The notes under the pieces: generated by a model
What the model saw: only the letters and a program-made list of their open reading frames with translations
The model's database searches: none
What the model was told of the DNA's origin: nothing
Shown: one piece after another, positions 24,026 through 33,096 of the stretch
How the letters are laid out: the number at the start of each line of letters is the position of its first letter
Position numbering within the stretch: position 1 is the first letter of the stretch
Made by a program: the position numbers and the translations under genes
NCBI GenBank assembly: GCA_020635075.1
Contig: JACKAM010000003.1
Coordinates: 248,001 to 312,000 of the forward strand
DNA from: Pseudobdellovibrionaceae bacterium
Lineage (GTDB): Bacteria > Bdellovibrionota > Bdellovibrionia > Bdellovibrionales > UBA1609
Length of the DNA: 64,000 nucleotides
Direction: 5' to 3'

Positions 24026-25162
24026 CTAGGAATTAGATGCCACAGGGTCAGCCGGTATCTCAATTAAAACTTTCTCTAACGCATCCATTGCTGCCCGATT
24101 TTCCTTCTCCAGGCCAACACTTAGGCGCAAAAGGCTGGGGAATCCATAGTTGACCACCGGCCGCATGATGACTCCATGCCGAAGCAAAGCCTGAAACACC
24201 GCCTTGGCATCGCGATGGGTGTCGAAAAGAACAAAGTTACCCTCAGATGGCCAGTACTTGAGGCCAAGACGGTTTAATTCTCCATAAAAGTAGTCCAAGC
24301 CACTCCAGGTCGTTTGACGAACCTTTTCGAGATGATCTTTATCTCCCAGTGCCGCCAAAGCACCGGCTTGGGCAATGGAGTTGACGTTAAAGGGATTGCG
24401 CACCCGATTGATGTAGTCCAAGTGTTCGGGCCGACCGACCAAAACACCCAAACGCAAACCGGCCAAACCGAAGACCTTGCTCATCGTGCGCAGGAATAAC
24501 AAATTTTCGTACTTCTCCAAATAGGTCCGAGTGGAAAAGCTATCTTTGGCGCGAACAAACTCAAAATAGGCCTCATCAACCACGACTAGAAGATTTTCCT
24601 TGCTGCCGGCCACACTCATGAACTTTTCAAATTCCTGACGGGTCACATAGGTGCCGGTAGGATTGTTGGGATTGGCAATAAACACGATGCGAATCTGGTT
24701 TGCCGTGTCCTTTTGCAGTTCGCCGGCAAGGGCTGGTAGGTCAAAGCGAAGATCTTCCGTCAGCGGCACCTCGATGGTCCTGACCCGTGCCGCCTGCGCA
24801 CACAGGGGGTAAGCTAAAAAGGCAGCAACTGAAGTGAGAATGGCTTCACCTTGTTCGCAGTATGTGCGCACCAGTAGGTCAATCAGCTCATTGGACCCAT
24901 TGCCGAAGGCCAGCCATTCGGGAGCCACCTCCAGATAATGGGCCATGGCACCCCGCAGATCGAAACAGTTGGGATCGGGATAGCGGTGAAGTTCACTTAG
25001 AGCTTGCGTCATTGCAGTTACCGCCTTTGGACTAGGTCCGTTGGGGCACTCGTTGCTGGCCAATTTGTGAACCACGCTCAAGCCCAACTCCCGCTTGGTT
25101 TCCGAGATCGGCTTACCGGGTGAATAGGGAATAATTTGGCTGATTTCCTTTGAGACCTTCAT
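24026..25162 (-). CDS. hisC: Histidinol-phosphate aminotransferase
   Basis: A 378-residue fold-type I PLP aminotransferase of HisC type. KLASNECPNGPSPKA lies near the N-terminus and FIANPNNPTGTYV and VVDEAYFEF in the centre. The PLP-binding Lys is in RTMSKVFGLAGLRLG, and RNPFNVNSIAQAGA and LLRLSVGLEKEN follow. HisC makes histidinol phosphate and often acts on aromatic amino acids too. The ATG at 25162 has an AGGTGAG ribosome binding site; the frame opens at 25228. It diverges from the HyuA-like gene with 67 bp between starts. No other his genes are nearby, so a role in aromatic amino acid synthesis is possible. Confidence 0.9.
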   Translation of the reverse strand: MKVSKEISQIIPYSPGKPISETKRELGLSVVHKLASNECPNGPSPKAVTAMTQALSELHRYPDPNCFDLRGAMAHYLEVAPEWLAFGNGSNELIDLLVRTYCEQGEAILTSVAAFLAYPLCAQAARVRTIEVPLTEDLRFDLPALAGELQKDTANQIRIVFIANPNNPTGTYVTRQEFEKFMSVAGSKENLLVVVDEAYFEFVRAKDSFSTRTYLEKYENLLFLRTMSKVFGLAGLRLGVLVGRPEHLDYINRVRNPFNVNSIAQAGALAALGDKDHLEKVRQTTWSGLDYFYGELNRLGLKYWPSEGNFVLFDTHRDAKAVFQALLRHGVIMRPVVNYGFPSLLRLSVGLEKENRAAMDALEKVLIEIPADPVASNS

Positions 25163-25229
25163 ATTATTCTCACCTTTTTTTGATTTTTGGCTTGAAGTAT
25201 ACTTAGCAACTCCGAATATAGGATTCAAG

Positions 25230-26627
25230 ATGTCATGGACAATTGGGCTTTACGTTGGTGAATCCTTTGCGGAAATTGCCGCAAAGAAGGGAGAGGGAAG
25301 TACTATCCCCTCCAAGCGGTGGTTTTTACCGCAAATGTCCCTTGAAAGGGGCATCCAGAATTACCTAGTTGAAAATAAACTGGATTCAGTGACGTTGGTG
25401 CGCGTGGCTACGCGTCTTGGACGGCAAATGATTCTGCGCCGATTGGGGCAGGTGCCCGCTATTCTGGTCACCGCTGGATTTGAGGACTGGCCAGAAATGA
25501 ACCTTCCCATTCAGGACAGCCGCTTCACCATTTTGCCTAAAAGAGCAGCACCTCCTTTATCGTCTCATTTGGTGTTTGGCCTGACTGAGAGAATTAATGC
25601 CCAGGGGGATGTGGAAAAGGCCCTAGTAGAAGATGATCTGGAGTTTTTGGTCAGCAAACTGCAAATGAACAAGGTGGATCACTTGGTACTTGGTCTCATG
25701 CACTCGACCATGAACCCGGAACACGAGAGAATGGCTGAGACCTATTTGCGGGAGCGCGGCTTTCAGGTTTTTCCTTCATACTCAGTCTCCGGAGCAACCG
25801 CCGAAAAACCCAGGTGGTGGCATTCGGTATTGAACGCATATCTAGAGCCGGCGTTTAAAGATGTTCTTGGCCGCATTCAAAAGGGATTCTCCGAGCATCA
25901 GAATGGCGATCCGTCTATTGCCCTGACCACCGGAGACTCAGCCGCCAACACCGCCAATTGGGAAAGACCACTTGGCTCCTTGTTTGGCTCGGCCCATCTT
26001 CTTAATTCCCGCCGCAAAGACAAGGGTGAAGCCCTCTTGTATTTGGGGTTGGAAGAGTTTTTTCTTCTTCCTGGTCAGGCCGAGGACCAGCTCGATTGGA
26101 TAAGTGATTTCGGTCGCGTTCATCTCCCTCATCCGGAGACCAAAGAGCTTCACCTGCAGCCCACCACATTGATTGCCAAAAGCTCCTTTGGCTGCCCAAA
26201 CCTGAGTCACGAGGTGGCGGGCTTTGAACCTGGCCCTATGTGCTTTGGCCGTGGGGTCAAGCCGCTTCTTCTTGATGTGCTTTATCTCAATAGCCGATTG
26301 TCCCACGTGGAGGTTCTCGGAGACCACGTGACCGACAAAATGGATGGGCGAATCAAAGAGACTCTGAGTGCCTATGCTCGCGAGGCTTCCAGTGAAAGTG
26401 ATTTTTCAGCCGAGGATATTTGCCATTGGCTTGAGGAAATGGCTCTGCACACCTTGGCCTCTGAGATTAGAGCACACAGTCGCAGCCAAAGAGTCCGGGT
26501 GGCAGGTCCACTAAGTCCGGTGCTCACGCCTCTTTTGACACCTTTACTAACTGAGATCGAACTCAGTCCCCTTTGTGTTGAGAATCGCCCCTTGTGCGAA
26601 CACCTTCTCGCAGATGGGGACGTGTAG
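25230..26627 (+). CDS. Divergent HyuA-like (hydantoinase/oxoprolinase A) protein
   Basis: A 465-residue protein that aligns by motif order with hydantoinase/oxoprolinase subunit A but is much shorter than the usual 650-700 residues. The C-terminal landmark PGPMCFGRGVKPLLLDVLYL matches the PGPACYGRGG-TVTDANL region, and TAEKPRWWHSVLNAYLEP fits the centre. The ATP-binding motifs have eroded: the opening reads IGLYVGESFAEIA where DTGGTFTD is expected, and the internal GGTSTD site reads YLGLEEFF. It is followed after one base by a conserved HyuB, so the pair is clearly one unit. ATP-dependent amidohydrolase activity seems doubtful for this subunit. Confidence 0.75.
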   Translation: MSWTIGLYVGESFAEIAAKKGEGSTIPSKRWFLPQMSLERGIQNYLVENKLDSVTLVRVATRLGRQMILRRLGQVPAILVTAGFEDWPEMNLPIQDSRFTILPKRAAPPLSSHLVFGLTERINAQGDVEKALVEDDLEFLVSKLQMNKVDHLVLGLMHSTMNPEHERMAETYLRERGFQVFPSYSVSGATAEKPRWWHSVLNAYLEPAFKDVLGRIQKGFSEHQNGDPSIALTTGDSAANTANWERPLGSLFGSAHLLNSRRKDKGEALLYLGLEEFFLLPGQAEDQLDWISDFGRVHLPHPETKELHLQPTTLIAKSSFGCPNLSHEVAGFEPGPMCFGRGVKPLLLDVLYLNSRLSHVEVLGDHVTDKMDGRIKETLSAYAREASSESDFSAEDICHWLEEMALHTLASEIRAHSRSQRVRVAGPLSPVLTPLLTPLLTEIELSPLCVENRPLCEHLLADGDV

Positions 26628-26628
26628 A

Positions 26629-28116
26629 ATGGCCAGACCAAAAAAAATGAACTCTGCCTTTTATTACACCCAACTTAAGTCACAGTTTGATCATTGGTTT
26701 GAACCCTTTCGCGCCGCTGCCCTCATCAGCAATGACAATCAGTCCGTGTATATCAAATATCAAAATCTGCCCGACATTGGGACTCTTCCGGGTGTAGCGG
26801 AAACAGTCGGACGTTACCTGCAGGTGGGTGAAGGTGATGTGGTGTTAACCAACGATCCCTATAGCGGTGGTTCAACACTGACTGCTATGACCCTCATGAT
26901 GGGGATCAATTTAGACAACTCCAAGCACGGAAAGCCGGGGTCTGCAGCGGAGTTTTTGCTTTGTGTTCGCGTCAATCTGAAGCCCCACTTACAAATGACG
27001 GACACCATTGAGGACGAAGGGGTGCGGATCCCGCCCACTCCCATCCGCCAAGGTGGTCAGACCAACAAAGAGTTGCTTAAGGTGATTAGTGAGCACCCCC
27101 AGTGCCCGAGTAATTTTTTGTCGGCCATTGAAAATGTGATGGCGGCAATGGACCGCACGGCACAACAAATGAAGCTCGACAGTAAGAGCGCCAATCTTGA
27201 CTGGAGCAAAGCCTGTTTACGTCAATTGTTTAAGGGTTCGGCGCGTCAATTCTCAAAGGAGCTGGAGCATTTGGCCACTGGTTCGGTCGAGAGGGAAATG
27301 ACTCTTGAATCCGGTGAAAAATTAAAATTGGGCCTATCGCTTGAGGAAGGCAAAGTGAAATTTGATTTCTCCGGAAGTGGCCCTTCCGCTCACCTTCATC
27401 TCACTTATGGAGCTACTCTTGGCGCCTGCGTGGGGGCGATTATTTCCGTTCTCAATACCGATTTGCCTCTAAATGCCGGCATCTTTGAAGGCTTCGAAGT
27501 GCGTGCCCCGGAGGGTTCACTGGTGAATGCCAAATACCCGGCACCTGTTTATCAGGGGATGACGGATGGGGCGGGGCTGTTGGCCAATTTTATTCTCAAA
27601 TGCCTGAGTGATGTTGATCCTCAACACCGTCTGGCACAGGCTGGGCCCTCACTCTGTTCTTTCGATATTGAGTTTAATAATAACCTTCACTTTTTTGACA
27701 CCCTGGAGCCCGGAATGGCAGCGTCCAGCTTTGGTCGCGGGATCGATGCTCTTAATCCCTGGCAGCGCAGTCATCTGGAACCTTCGATTGAGGAAATTGA
27801 ACGTCGTTACCCCCTAGTTGTGAAATCCTGTTCGATCAGACAGAAGTCAGGAGGCAGCGGAAACTTTGAAGGTGGCAATGGCGTCACCAAGGCCATAACC
27901 GTAAAGGCCAACTGCACCTTGCGCTGGATGATCACTCAGGCCTCGCAAAAGCCGGAAGGGGAAGAGGGGGGCAAGGCGGCAAGCTCTGCCGAACTCTACA
28001 TCCAAAAGGTGGGCGAGAAAGAACGGGAAAAAATGCCGGCTCGGGGCGAATTTAATATGAAACCGGGTGACACTGTTATTATGCACTCCTCCGGTGGCGG
28101 AGGCTTTGGCGGATAA
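26629..28116 (+). CDS. HyuB-like (hydantoinase/oxoprolinase B) protein
   Basis: A 495-residue protein with the HyuB motif series intact: GDVVLTNDPYSGG, EGVRIPPTPIRQGGQTN, FDFSGSGP, YPAPVYQGMTDGAG, KSGGSGNFEGGNG and the Gly-rich end MHSSGGGGFGG. HyuB-type subunits pair with HyuA in N-methylhydantoinase, oxoprolinase and acetone or acetophenone carboxylase complexes. Its ATG follows the HyuA-like stop by one base, so translation is probably coupled. The substrate cannot be inferred. The contrast between this well-kept subunit and its degenerate partner is the notable point. Confidence 0.85.
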   Translation: MARPKKMNSAFYYTQLKSQFDHWFEPFRAAALISNDNQSVYIKYQNLPDIGTLPGVAETVGRYLQVGEGDVVLTNDPYSGGSTLTAMTLMMGINLDNSKHGKPGSAAEFLLCVRVNLKPHLQMTDTIEDEGVRIPPTPIRQGGQTNKELLKVISEHPQCPSNFLSAIENVMAAMDRTAQQMKLDSKSANLDWSKACLRQLFKGSARQFSKELEHLATGSVEREMTLESGEKLKLGLSLEEGKVKFDFSGSGPSAHLHLTYGATLGACVGAIISVLNTDLPLNAGIFEGFEVRAPEGSLVNAKYPAPVYQGMTDGAGLLANFILKCLSDVDPQHRLAQAGPSLCSFDIEFNNNLHFFDTLEPGMAASSFGRGIDALNPWQRSHLEPSIEEIERRYPLVVKSCSIRQKSGGSGNFEGGNGVTKAITVKANCTLRWMITQASQKPEGEEGGKAASSAELYIQKVGEKEREKMPARGEFNMKPGDTVIMHSSGGGGFGG

Positions 28117-28157
28117 GGCCATGCTTTCCCTTATTTGACTAATAACTGAAAGGCTCG

Positions 28158-28541
28158 ATGATGAAGACCGATGAACTCCTGCGTGTCGTGTTTGTACGCG
28201 ACCTTTCCACCGGAGCCCGAATGGAATCCAAAAATGCTGAGGGTGGATTCCCCGTGGTGGGATTCGAAGAGAACCACCTTCTGGTGACTCTTCCTAGATC
28301 ACTGGCCGAAGTCGGTAAACGGGTACACGTTGAACTGGAACTTAAGAAAGACTTTATTAAAGTGGCTATCCCAATTAAGGGTGAAGTGGTGAGTGTGCGA
28401 CAGGATCCTGAGCATCCTAAGGAATGCTTTGCCGAGCTGGCCATCTTTCAAAAGGACGACAATCATTGGCAGGAAGTTCACGAGACCTTTGCCAAGCTGC
28501 AGCTTGAACTCATTGATCTGTTTCGGCGGATAAAGGAGTAG
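28158..28541 (+). CDS. Small beta-barrel protein, possibly PilZ-like
   Basis: A 127-residue soluble protein with alternating strand-like segments (GKRVHVELELKK, KVAIPIKGEVVSV, CFAELAIFQ) and a C-terminal helix (ETFAKLQLELIDLFRRI). This layout is common in PilZ-domain proteins. The RxxxR c-di-GMP motif of canonical PilZ is not visible, so c-di-GMP binding is doubtful. GAAAGG precedes two adjacent ATG codons, either of which could start it. The next gene, a receiver-TPR protein, begins 3 bp downstream with its own AAGGAG site, suggesting a shared signalling role. Confidence 0.6.
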   Translation: MMKTDELLRVVFVRDLSTGARMESKNAEGGFPVVGFEENHLLVTLPRSLAEVGKRVHVELELKKDFIKVAIPIKGEVVSVRQDPEHPKECFAELAIFQKDDNHWQEVHETFAKLQLELIDLFRRIKE

Positions 28542-28544
28542 AAG

Positions 28545-29873
28545 ATGAGCGAGAAGCTCACCCAAGAACAATTGGAAGAATGCGCGCGAACCTTTTTCAC
28601 CAACAAGAAGGTCTTAATCGTCGACCGTTCCCCAGCCTGTCGCGAAGGAGCCAAAGGGGTGGTTCTTGATTTTGGTGCCAAAGACGGCCAGATCAGGACA
28701 TGCAGTCGGTTTGATGAGGCTCTCAAGTACATCGAAGAAGAACAACCCCATGTGGTGATGACGGATTTTGCTTTTGGCGAACACTCGGCTATGGAGTTTT
28801 TGCCCGTTGTCAGCTCCTACATGTCTTCTCATTTGGAAAAGCTTTTTGTCATTATCACCAACAACGCCTCTGAAACCGCGGTGGCCGAAGCCGCTGAAGG
28901 GGACGTGGATGCCTTTGTCCTGAAACCCTTTTCCCGGCTATTTTTTCGTGAATACCTGCTCAAGGTGATCTATCCCAAGCTTCATCCCTCGGATTACCTG
29001 ACCCATCTTGAGAAGGGAAAGGTCTATCTCAAGCAAGGAATGCTGGACGATGCTGAGAGGAGCTTTGAGGAAGCTCGTAAGATTGCGGATGAGCCTGCTC
29101 TGGCCTTCTTTTTTTTGGGCCAGGTTCAGGAAGCCCGCGAAAACTGGGACAAGGCAGCTGATCTCTACGGCCAGGGGCTCAACGCCAATTCTGTTCACTA
29201 TCGATGCCTACTGGCCCGCTTTCAATTGCTGGAGAAACAGAAAAAACTGGATGAGGCCTATGGGGCTGCTCAAAAACTGATCACCCATTTCCCGATGAAC
29301 GCGGAACGACTGGGTAAAATCATGCAGCTGGCGGTTTTTACCCACAACTTTGCTGATGTGCAAAGGTACTTTGATCAATTCAAGAAGCTGGAGCATCGCC
29401 CGGAGGACCTGGTAAAAACCGTCCAGGCCGCCCTCTATGTGTGTGGTAAGTTTTTAGTGCAAAAGGGGATGGAAGAAAGCGCCCTCAAAGCCTTTCGCGA
29501 CGCCATTGTCACCTCTGGACACGATCTCGATCTGATTGAAAAATCAGTCACCTTTTTGCTAGATCACAAAATGGCCGGAGGGGCCGCCAACACTTTACGC
29601 CTTTACCCAATGGAAAAACGGGACAGCAATGACTACCAAATTCTAGACTTATTTGTGCTCTCGCAGACAGAACCCCTGGAAATCTTTGTCCGCAAGGCCA
29701 GGGAGAAAATTAAAACCGGAGTCAGCAGCCCTGAGCTCTATTTTTGCGTGGCCGATGGGCAAAAGGAGTCAGGCGACTTAAGAGGGTTTGAAATCACCTT
29801 GTTTGAAGGAATGGAAAAGTTCCCGGAAAGGGCCGAAGAATTTAAAAAACGGCTCAAAGAAGGAACCGCCTAA
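28545..29873 (+). CDS. Response regulator receiver domain with TPR repeats
   Basis: This 442-residue protein starts with a receiver domain (about residues 20-140). The likely phospho-acceptor is Asp74 in VVMTDFAF and the conserved Lys lies in VLKPFS. The acidic pair near the N-terminus is reduced to a single Asp (VLIVDRSP), so phosphorylation may be weak. From about residue 150 the protein is built of TPR-like helices (EKGKVYLKQGMLDDAERSFEEA, in part, and AFFFLGQVQEARENWDKAADLYGQG, in part). No DNA-binding or enzymatic output domain is seen, so protein-protein signalling is likely. It converges with the threonine dehydratase gene with a 4-bp overlap. Confidence 0.85.
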   Translation: MSEKLTQEQLEECARTFFTNKKVLIVDRSPACREGAKGVVLDFGAKDGQIRTCSRFDEALKYIEEEQPHVVMTDFAFGEHSAMEFLPVVSSYMSSHLEKLFVIITNNASETAVAEAAEGDVDAFVLKPFSRLFFREYLLKVIYPKLHPSDYLTHLEKGKVYLKQGMLDDAERSFEEARKIADEPALAFFFLGQVQEARENWDKAADLYGQGLNANSVHYRCLLARFQLLEKQKKLDEAYGAAQKLITHFPMNAERLGKIMQLAVFTHNFADVQRYFDQFKKLEHRPEDLVKTVQAALYVCGKFLVQKGMEESALKAFRDAIVTSGHDLDLIEKSVTFLLDHKMAGGAANTLRLYPMEKRDSNDYQILDLFVLSQTEPLEIFVRKAREKIKTGVSSPELYFCVADGQKESGDLRGFEITLFEGMEKFPERAEEFKKRLKEGTA

Positions 29874-31072
29874 ACCACCCGGGAGCCGGCTTCGGCCAAA
29901 GCCTTTTTGATTTCTTCCACATGCTCTTTGCTGCGAGTTTCAAGCAGGAATTCGATGGAGGTCTCGCTGATGTCCAGGCCCATCCCCAGTCTGTCATGGT
30001 AGACTTCCAAGATATTGGCGCGCTTTTCAGCAATCACGGCGGTTAACCGGTGCATGGTTCCTGGCATATCACTGACAATAACCTTAAGACGTGCCAATCG
30101 CCCGCGACGGCCCAGTCCGCGCTCTATGATATTGGCCAAAGCATTGAGATCTACATTTCCGCCAGACAGGACTAAGGCGGTTTTTTTGCCCAATTTAAAT
30201 GACTTTTTGGCCGCCGCCGCCAGGGCCATAGCCCCCGCTCCCTCAACGACTGTCTTTGCCCTCTCCAAAAGAAACACCATAGCCTCGGCAATCTCATCGT
30301 CTTTGACCCGAACCACATCATCCACCAGTCTGGATATGTAATTCTTAAACATGGCCTCACTGGGTTTTTTGACCGCAGTTCCGTCCGCAATCGTCGGCCG
30401 GTTGGTGAACTGAACTGCTTGTCCACCTTTGAACATATGAAACATCCCAGGAGTGTTTTCACTAATGACTCCATAGATCTTGCACTGGGGACGCTTGGCC
30501 TTAATTGCCGTAGCGATGCCACTAATCAACCCGCCGCCACCAATGGGTACGACGACTGAATCCAAATCAGGAACCTTATCTAAGAGCTCCAGCCCTATCG
30601 TCCCCTGTCCGGCAATAATCTTGGCATCTTCAAAGGGGTGAACAAAGACATAGCCCCGGTCACGTTCCAGGTTGCGTGCCAGCTCGTAGGCCTCATCATA
30701 AAACTCACCGTGGAGAATGACTTCGGCTCCATAACTCTGCGTAGCTGAAATTTTGATCAGGGGGGAATTCACCGGCATCACGATATGAGCCTTGGTTCCC
30801 AGGCGAGTGGCGGACAAGGCCACGCCCTGGGCATGATTCCCAGCACTTGACGCCACAATGCCTTTAGCTTTCTCTTCTGGAGTCAGACTGGAAATCTTGT
30901 TGTAGGCACCACGCATTTTAAAAGAGCCCGTCATTTGCTCGTTTTCGTACTTCAAATAGACGTCGGTACCCAACCAATCAGAAGTACTCCGCGAAAAGAG
31001 TGTCTGCGTCGGTTGAATGGTTTCCAACAGATTAGAGCGGGCTTCTTCGATGTCTTTAATGGTGACTGTCAT
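29870..31072 (-). CDS. ilvA: Threonine ammonia-lyase (threonine dehydratase)
   Basis: A 400-residue fold-type II PLP enzyme. The PLP Lys is in TGSFKMRGAYNK, SSAGNHAQGVA follows, and the phosphate-binding Gly-rich loop is VPIGGGGLISG. A C-terminal ACT-like domain from about residue 325 (LARLKVIVSDMPGTMHRLTAVIA) gives the common 400-residue form, shorter than E. coli IlvA with its two regulatory domains. It deaminates threonine to 2-oxobutanoate for isoleucine synthesis or threonine breakdown. It is the last gene of a minus-strand cluster behind a lytic transglycosylase and a secreted protein. Confidence 0.92.
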   Translation of the reverse strand: MTVTIKDIEEARSNLLETIQPTQTLFSRSTSDWLGTDVYLKYENEQMTGSFKMRGAYNKISSLTPEEKAKGIVASSAGNHAQGVALSATRLGTKAHIVMPVNSPLIKISATQSYGAEVILHGEFYDEAYELARNLERDRGYVFVHPFEDAKIIAGQGTIGLELLDKVPDLDSVVVPIGGGGLISGIATAIKAKRPQCKIYGVISENTPGMFHMFKGGQAVQFTNRPTIADGTAVKKPSEAMFKNYISRLVDDVVRVKDDEIAEAMVFLLERAKTVVEGAGAMALAAAAKKSFKLGKKTALVLSGGNVDLNALANIIERGLGRRGRLARLKVIVSDMPGTMHRLTAVIAEKRANILEVYHDRLGMGLDISETSIEFLLETRSKEHVEEIKKALAEAGSRVV

Positions 31073-31110
31073 GCCTCTATTGACAGTCTTTTGGGGAACA
31101 AGGTCACTGA

Positions 31111-31638
31111 CTAATGCGTTGCATTTTTAACGAGCTTAAGGCGGCAAGTGAGAGATTCTGACTCCTTTTTGTCGGTCAGGACTCGCCTTTTGTAAATCAA
31201 GCCGTCCTTCACTGGGGTAATTTCGGTTTCATAGCGGCGCAGGGGAGACTTTTTACACTTCTCTTCCTGCCACCCGGAAATCACATTGGCTTCCTGCTTG
31301 GACCAAAACTCCAACTGACATTCACCATCTTGAGATTTTTCAGGCTTCTCGGCTCCCAGGCCAAAAAGAAGACCGCGAGCGCCGATCATCAGAGTCTGAG
31401 ATTCATTGCTCTTAATCCACTTCAGCTGACCCTCCAGACACTTCTCACTCTGCTCGCCGTCGGCTTCATACTCCCCAACGATCAGACCACTCCCGCCAAC
31501 AGCTGCTATTGGTTTTTTTCCCGCCTGATCCTTTGGTTGTGAATGAATCCCCATAGAACCGGCCAGGTAACTGCAAAATATCAAGAGTCGCAAAAAGGAC
31601 CCGTATTGAATTCTTGGCTGGCACTTCAATTTTTTCAT
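31111..31638 (-). CDS. Secreted hypothetical protein (175 aa)
   Basis: No family is recognised. A basic N-terminus and hydrophobic segment (FLRLLIFCSYLAGSMGIHS) form a signal peptide. The mature part has four cysteines in strand-like surroundings (EKCLEGQLKWI, DGECQLEFWSKQ, EEKCKKSPLRRY, SLTCRLKLVKN). It looks like a small disulfide-bonded beta protein of the periplasm. Its start overlaps the stop of the lytic transglycosylase by 4 bp, so the two are translationally coupled. That suggests, but does not show, a partner role in wall processing. Confidence 0.65.
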   Translation of the reverse strand: MKKLKCQPRIQYGSFLRLLIFCSYLAGSMGIHSQPKDQAGKKPIAAVGGSGLIVGEYEADGEQSEKCLEGQLKWIKSNESQTLMIGARGLLFGLGAEKPEKSQDGECQLEFWSKQEANVISGWQEEKCKKSPLRRYETEITPVKDGLIYKRRVLTDKKESESLTCRLKLVKNATH

Positions 31639-32405
31639 TTACACCCCGGGAACTGTTTAATCAGGGCCGAGATACCTCTTCTGGTTCCGCGCATTTTTTC
31701 CCAGTAGCCGCCCTTATACTCAATTGGCCGATTCTGTTTGCAATGGACATCGCGAAAAATACTGACTGCACACTCAAATTGAAAAGTCACATCCTGGGAA
31801 TCCGTTGGTCCCCTTGTGCGACACAAGTCAGGATCTCGACCTGAGCCCCGCCTGAGTGCATAGGAGTGCTCCAACTGAAATAGCCCATCAGCCTCGCCGT
31901 AAAACCCTCTGGTCTGAGCACTTGGGTTGCAGCTAGACTCCTTCTGCGCGATAGAGGCAAAGACCCATACCCAGAATTTGGATTTTTCAATTCGATTCAT
32001 TTGGGGAAAGCGGGGACAGAGACCGGTCACATCCAGCTGTTGGAAAAAACAATCATTGTCGACCCTACTGATTGTCTGAAGGAGTTGCACCCCCCACTCA
32101 CCCAGTTGACCGTTTTCATCAATGAAGGCCTGACACTTCTGATTGAATTTCCTGGTCATCAACATCAAGGCTCCTTTTTCCATTTGATCGCAGAGCTCTT
32201 GGACTTGGGCGAGGAGACCTTTAGACCTCAGTTGGCAGACCTCGATCTTTACCTTGCGCTCAAAATCTTCGGGCTTTGCAATGGGAGTGGGAGACGTTGC
32301 CGGTGCCGACGATAGTCGATCTTTAGCATAGCCCACGGTCGGCCTAACGAGACCCGAAAACAAGACTGTTAAAAAGAAAAACACCGGGAGGTATGGCAAA
32401 TACAA
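31635..32405 (-). CDS. Secreted lytic transglycosylase-like protein
   Basis: An N-terminal hydrophobic signal (LPVFFFLTVLFSGL) is followed by an SLT/lysozyme-like domain. The probable catalytic Glu lies in ASIAQKESSCNPSA, then GEADGLFQLEH matches the downstream motif of transglycosylase family 1 (normally GxxGLMQ). The last third is Cys-rich (DLCRTRG, FECAVSI, FPGCK) and could be disulfide-linked. I take the TTG at 32405, 6 bases after GAAGGG; another TTG at 32426 is possible. The enzyme would cleave glycan strands in the periplasm. It lies between a zinc-ribbon protein gene and the coupled secreted protein. Confidence 0.78.
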   Translation of the reverse strand: MYLPYLPVFFFLTVLFSGLVRPTVGYAKDRLSSAPATSPTPIAKPEDFERKVKIEVCQLRSKGLLAQVQELCDQMEKGALMLMTRKFNQKCQAFIDENGQLGEWGVQLLQTISRVDNDCFFQQLDVTGLCPRFPQMNRIEKSKFWVWVFASIAQKESSCNPSAQTRGFYGEADGLFQLEHSYALRRGSGRDPDLCRTRGPTDSQDVTFQFECAVSIFRDVHCKQNRPIEYKGGYWEKMRGTRRGISALIKQFPGCK

Positions 32406-32432
32406 GTGACGCCCTTCGATAATCAAGGAAAC

Positions 32433-32792
32433 CTAAAAGGCCTCCCAATAAACCGTTAATCCCTGAATCGGGTAAAACTCGCCGGCAAATTGCATCGGTC
32501 TCAATGCTGTGTCACAAGGAACACTGGTCAGACGATCATCAAAATAAAAGAACTGACAAAGGTGTTTTCCACATTGGGAACAATTCTCGACCTTGCGCTC
32601 TTTTTGTTGGTTGAGTGTGCCGCACACGTGGCAGCGGCGATAATGAACTGGCTTCTGCATCAATCCTTGCTCCCGTAAAGGATGTTGGTTGATCAGAGCG
32701 CCGAGCCCACGTTTGGTTTGAGTGTTTGCCCCTCTTGGGCAACTAAAACCACTCGGCCTCCCAACAAGACCTCCGTCTTGCTGTTCATCCAT
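32433..32792 (-). CDS. Zinc-ribbon-like small protein
   Basis: The C-terminal half contains two CxxC pairs, CHVCG and CSQCG, spaced 16 residues apart, a probable zinc ribbon, followed by KHLCQFFYFDDR and a hydrophobic end. The N-terminus is Gly/Gln-rich and likely disordered. The frame is open much further upstream (to 33041), but the ATG at 32792 is the first start in a plausible protein-like segment; shorter starts are possible. No DNA-binding or enzymatic family could be named. It precedes the transglycosylase by a few bases on the same strand. Confidence 0.5.
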   Translation of the reverse strand: MDEQQDGGLVGRPSGFSCPRGANTQTKRGLGALINQHPLREQGLMQKPVHYRRCHVCGTLNQQKERKVENCSQCGKHLCQFFYFDDRLTSVPCDTALRPMQFAGEFYPIQGLTVYWEAF

Positions 32793-33096
32793 GATAGCAA
32801 ACTCGACCCAGGTCCAGCAAGAGTAAAAAGAATAGTAAATATTGGTATTCATTAATGAAACATGGATAATGACTTGACGCGTGATAAATCTTTCCTGAAG
32901 TCTCAAGGACTTTCTGTGCCCAGTCAATTGCCACGCAGAGCACTGAGACCTTGAAATTCGCCAAATGGGACACAAATGCGCCGCCGAATTAAGGCCTCTT
33001 TCATTCGATGAATAACGCCACAGAGAACCACATTGAGACACAATCCTCTCTTTCTCTCACTTGCCCTCTAGTCTTGCAGCGGGCATCCTGTGCACT
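32793..33096. other. Divergent intergenic region, no gene supported
   Basis: About 300 bp between the zinc-ribbon gene (minus) and the MORN-like gene (plus). The AT-rich part at 32825-32880 is the best place for a minus-strand promoter. A TTGACG at 32874 has no clear -10 partner. The open minus-strand frame here reads through without protein-like composition. Confidence 0.35.
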
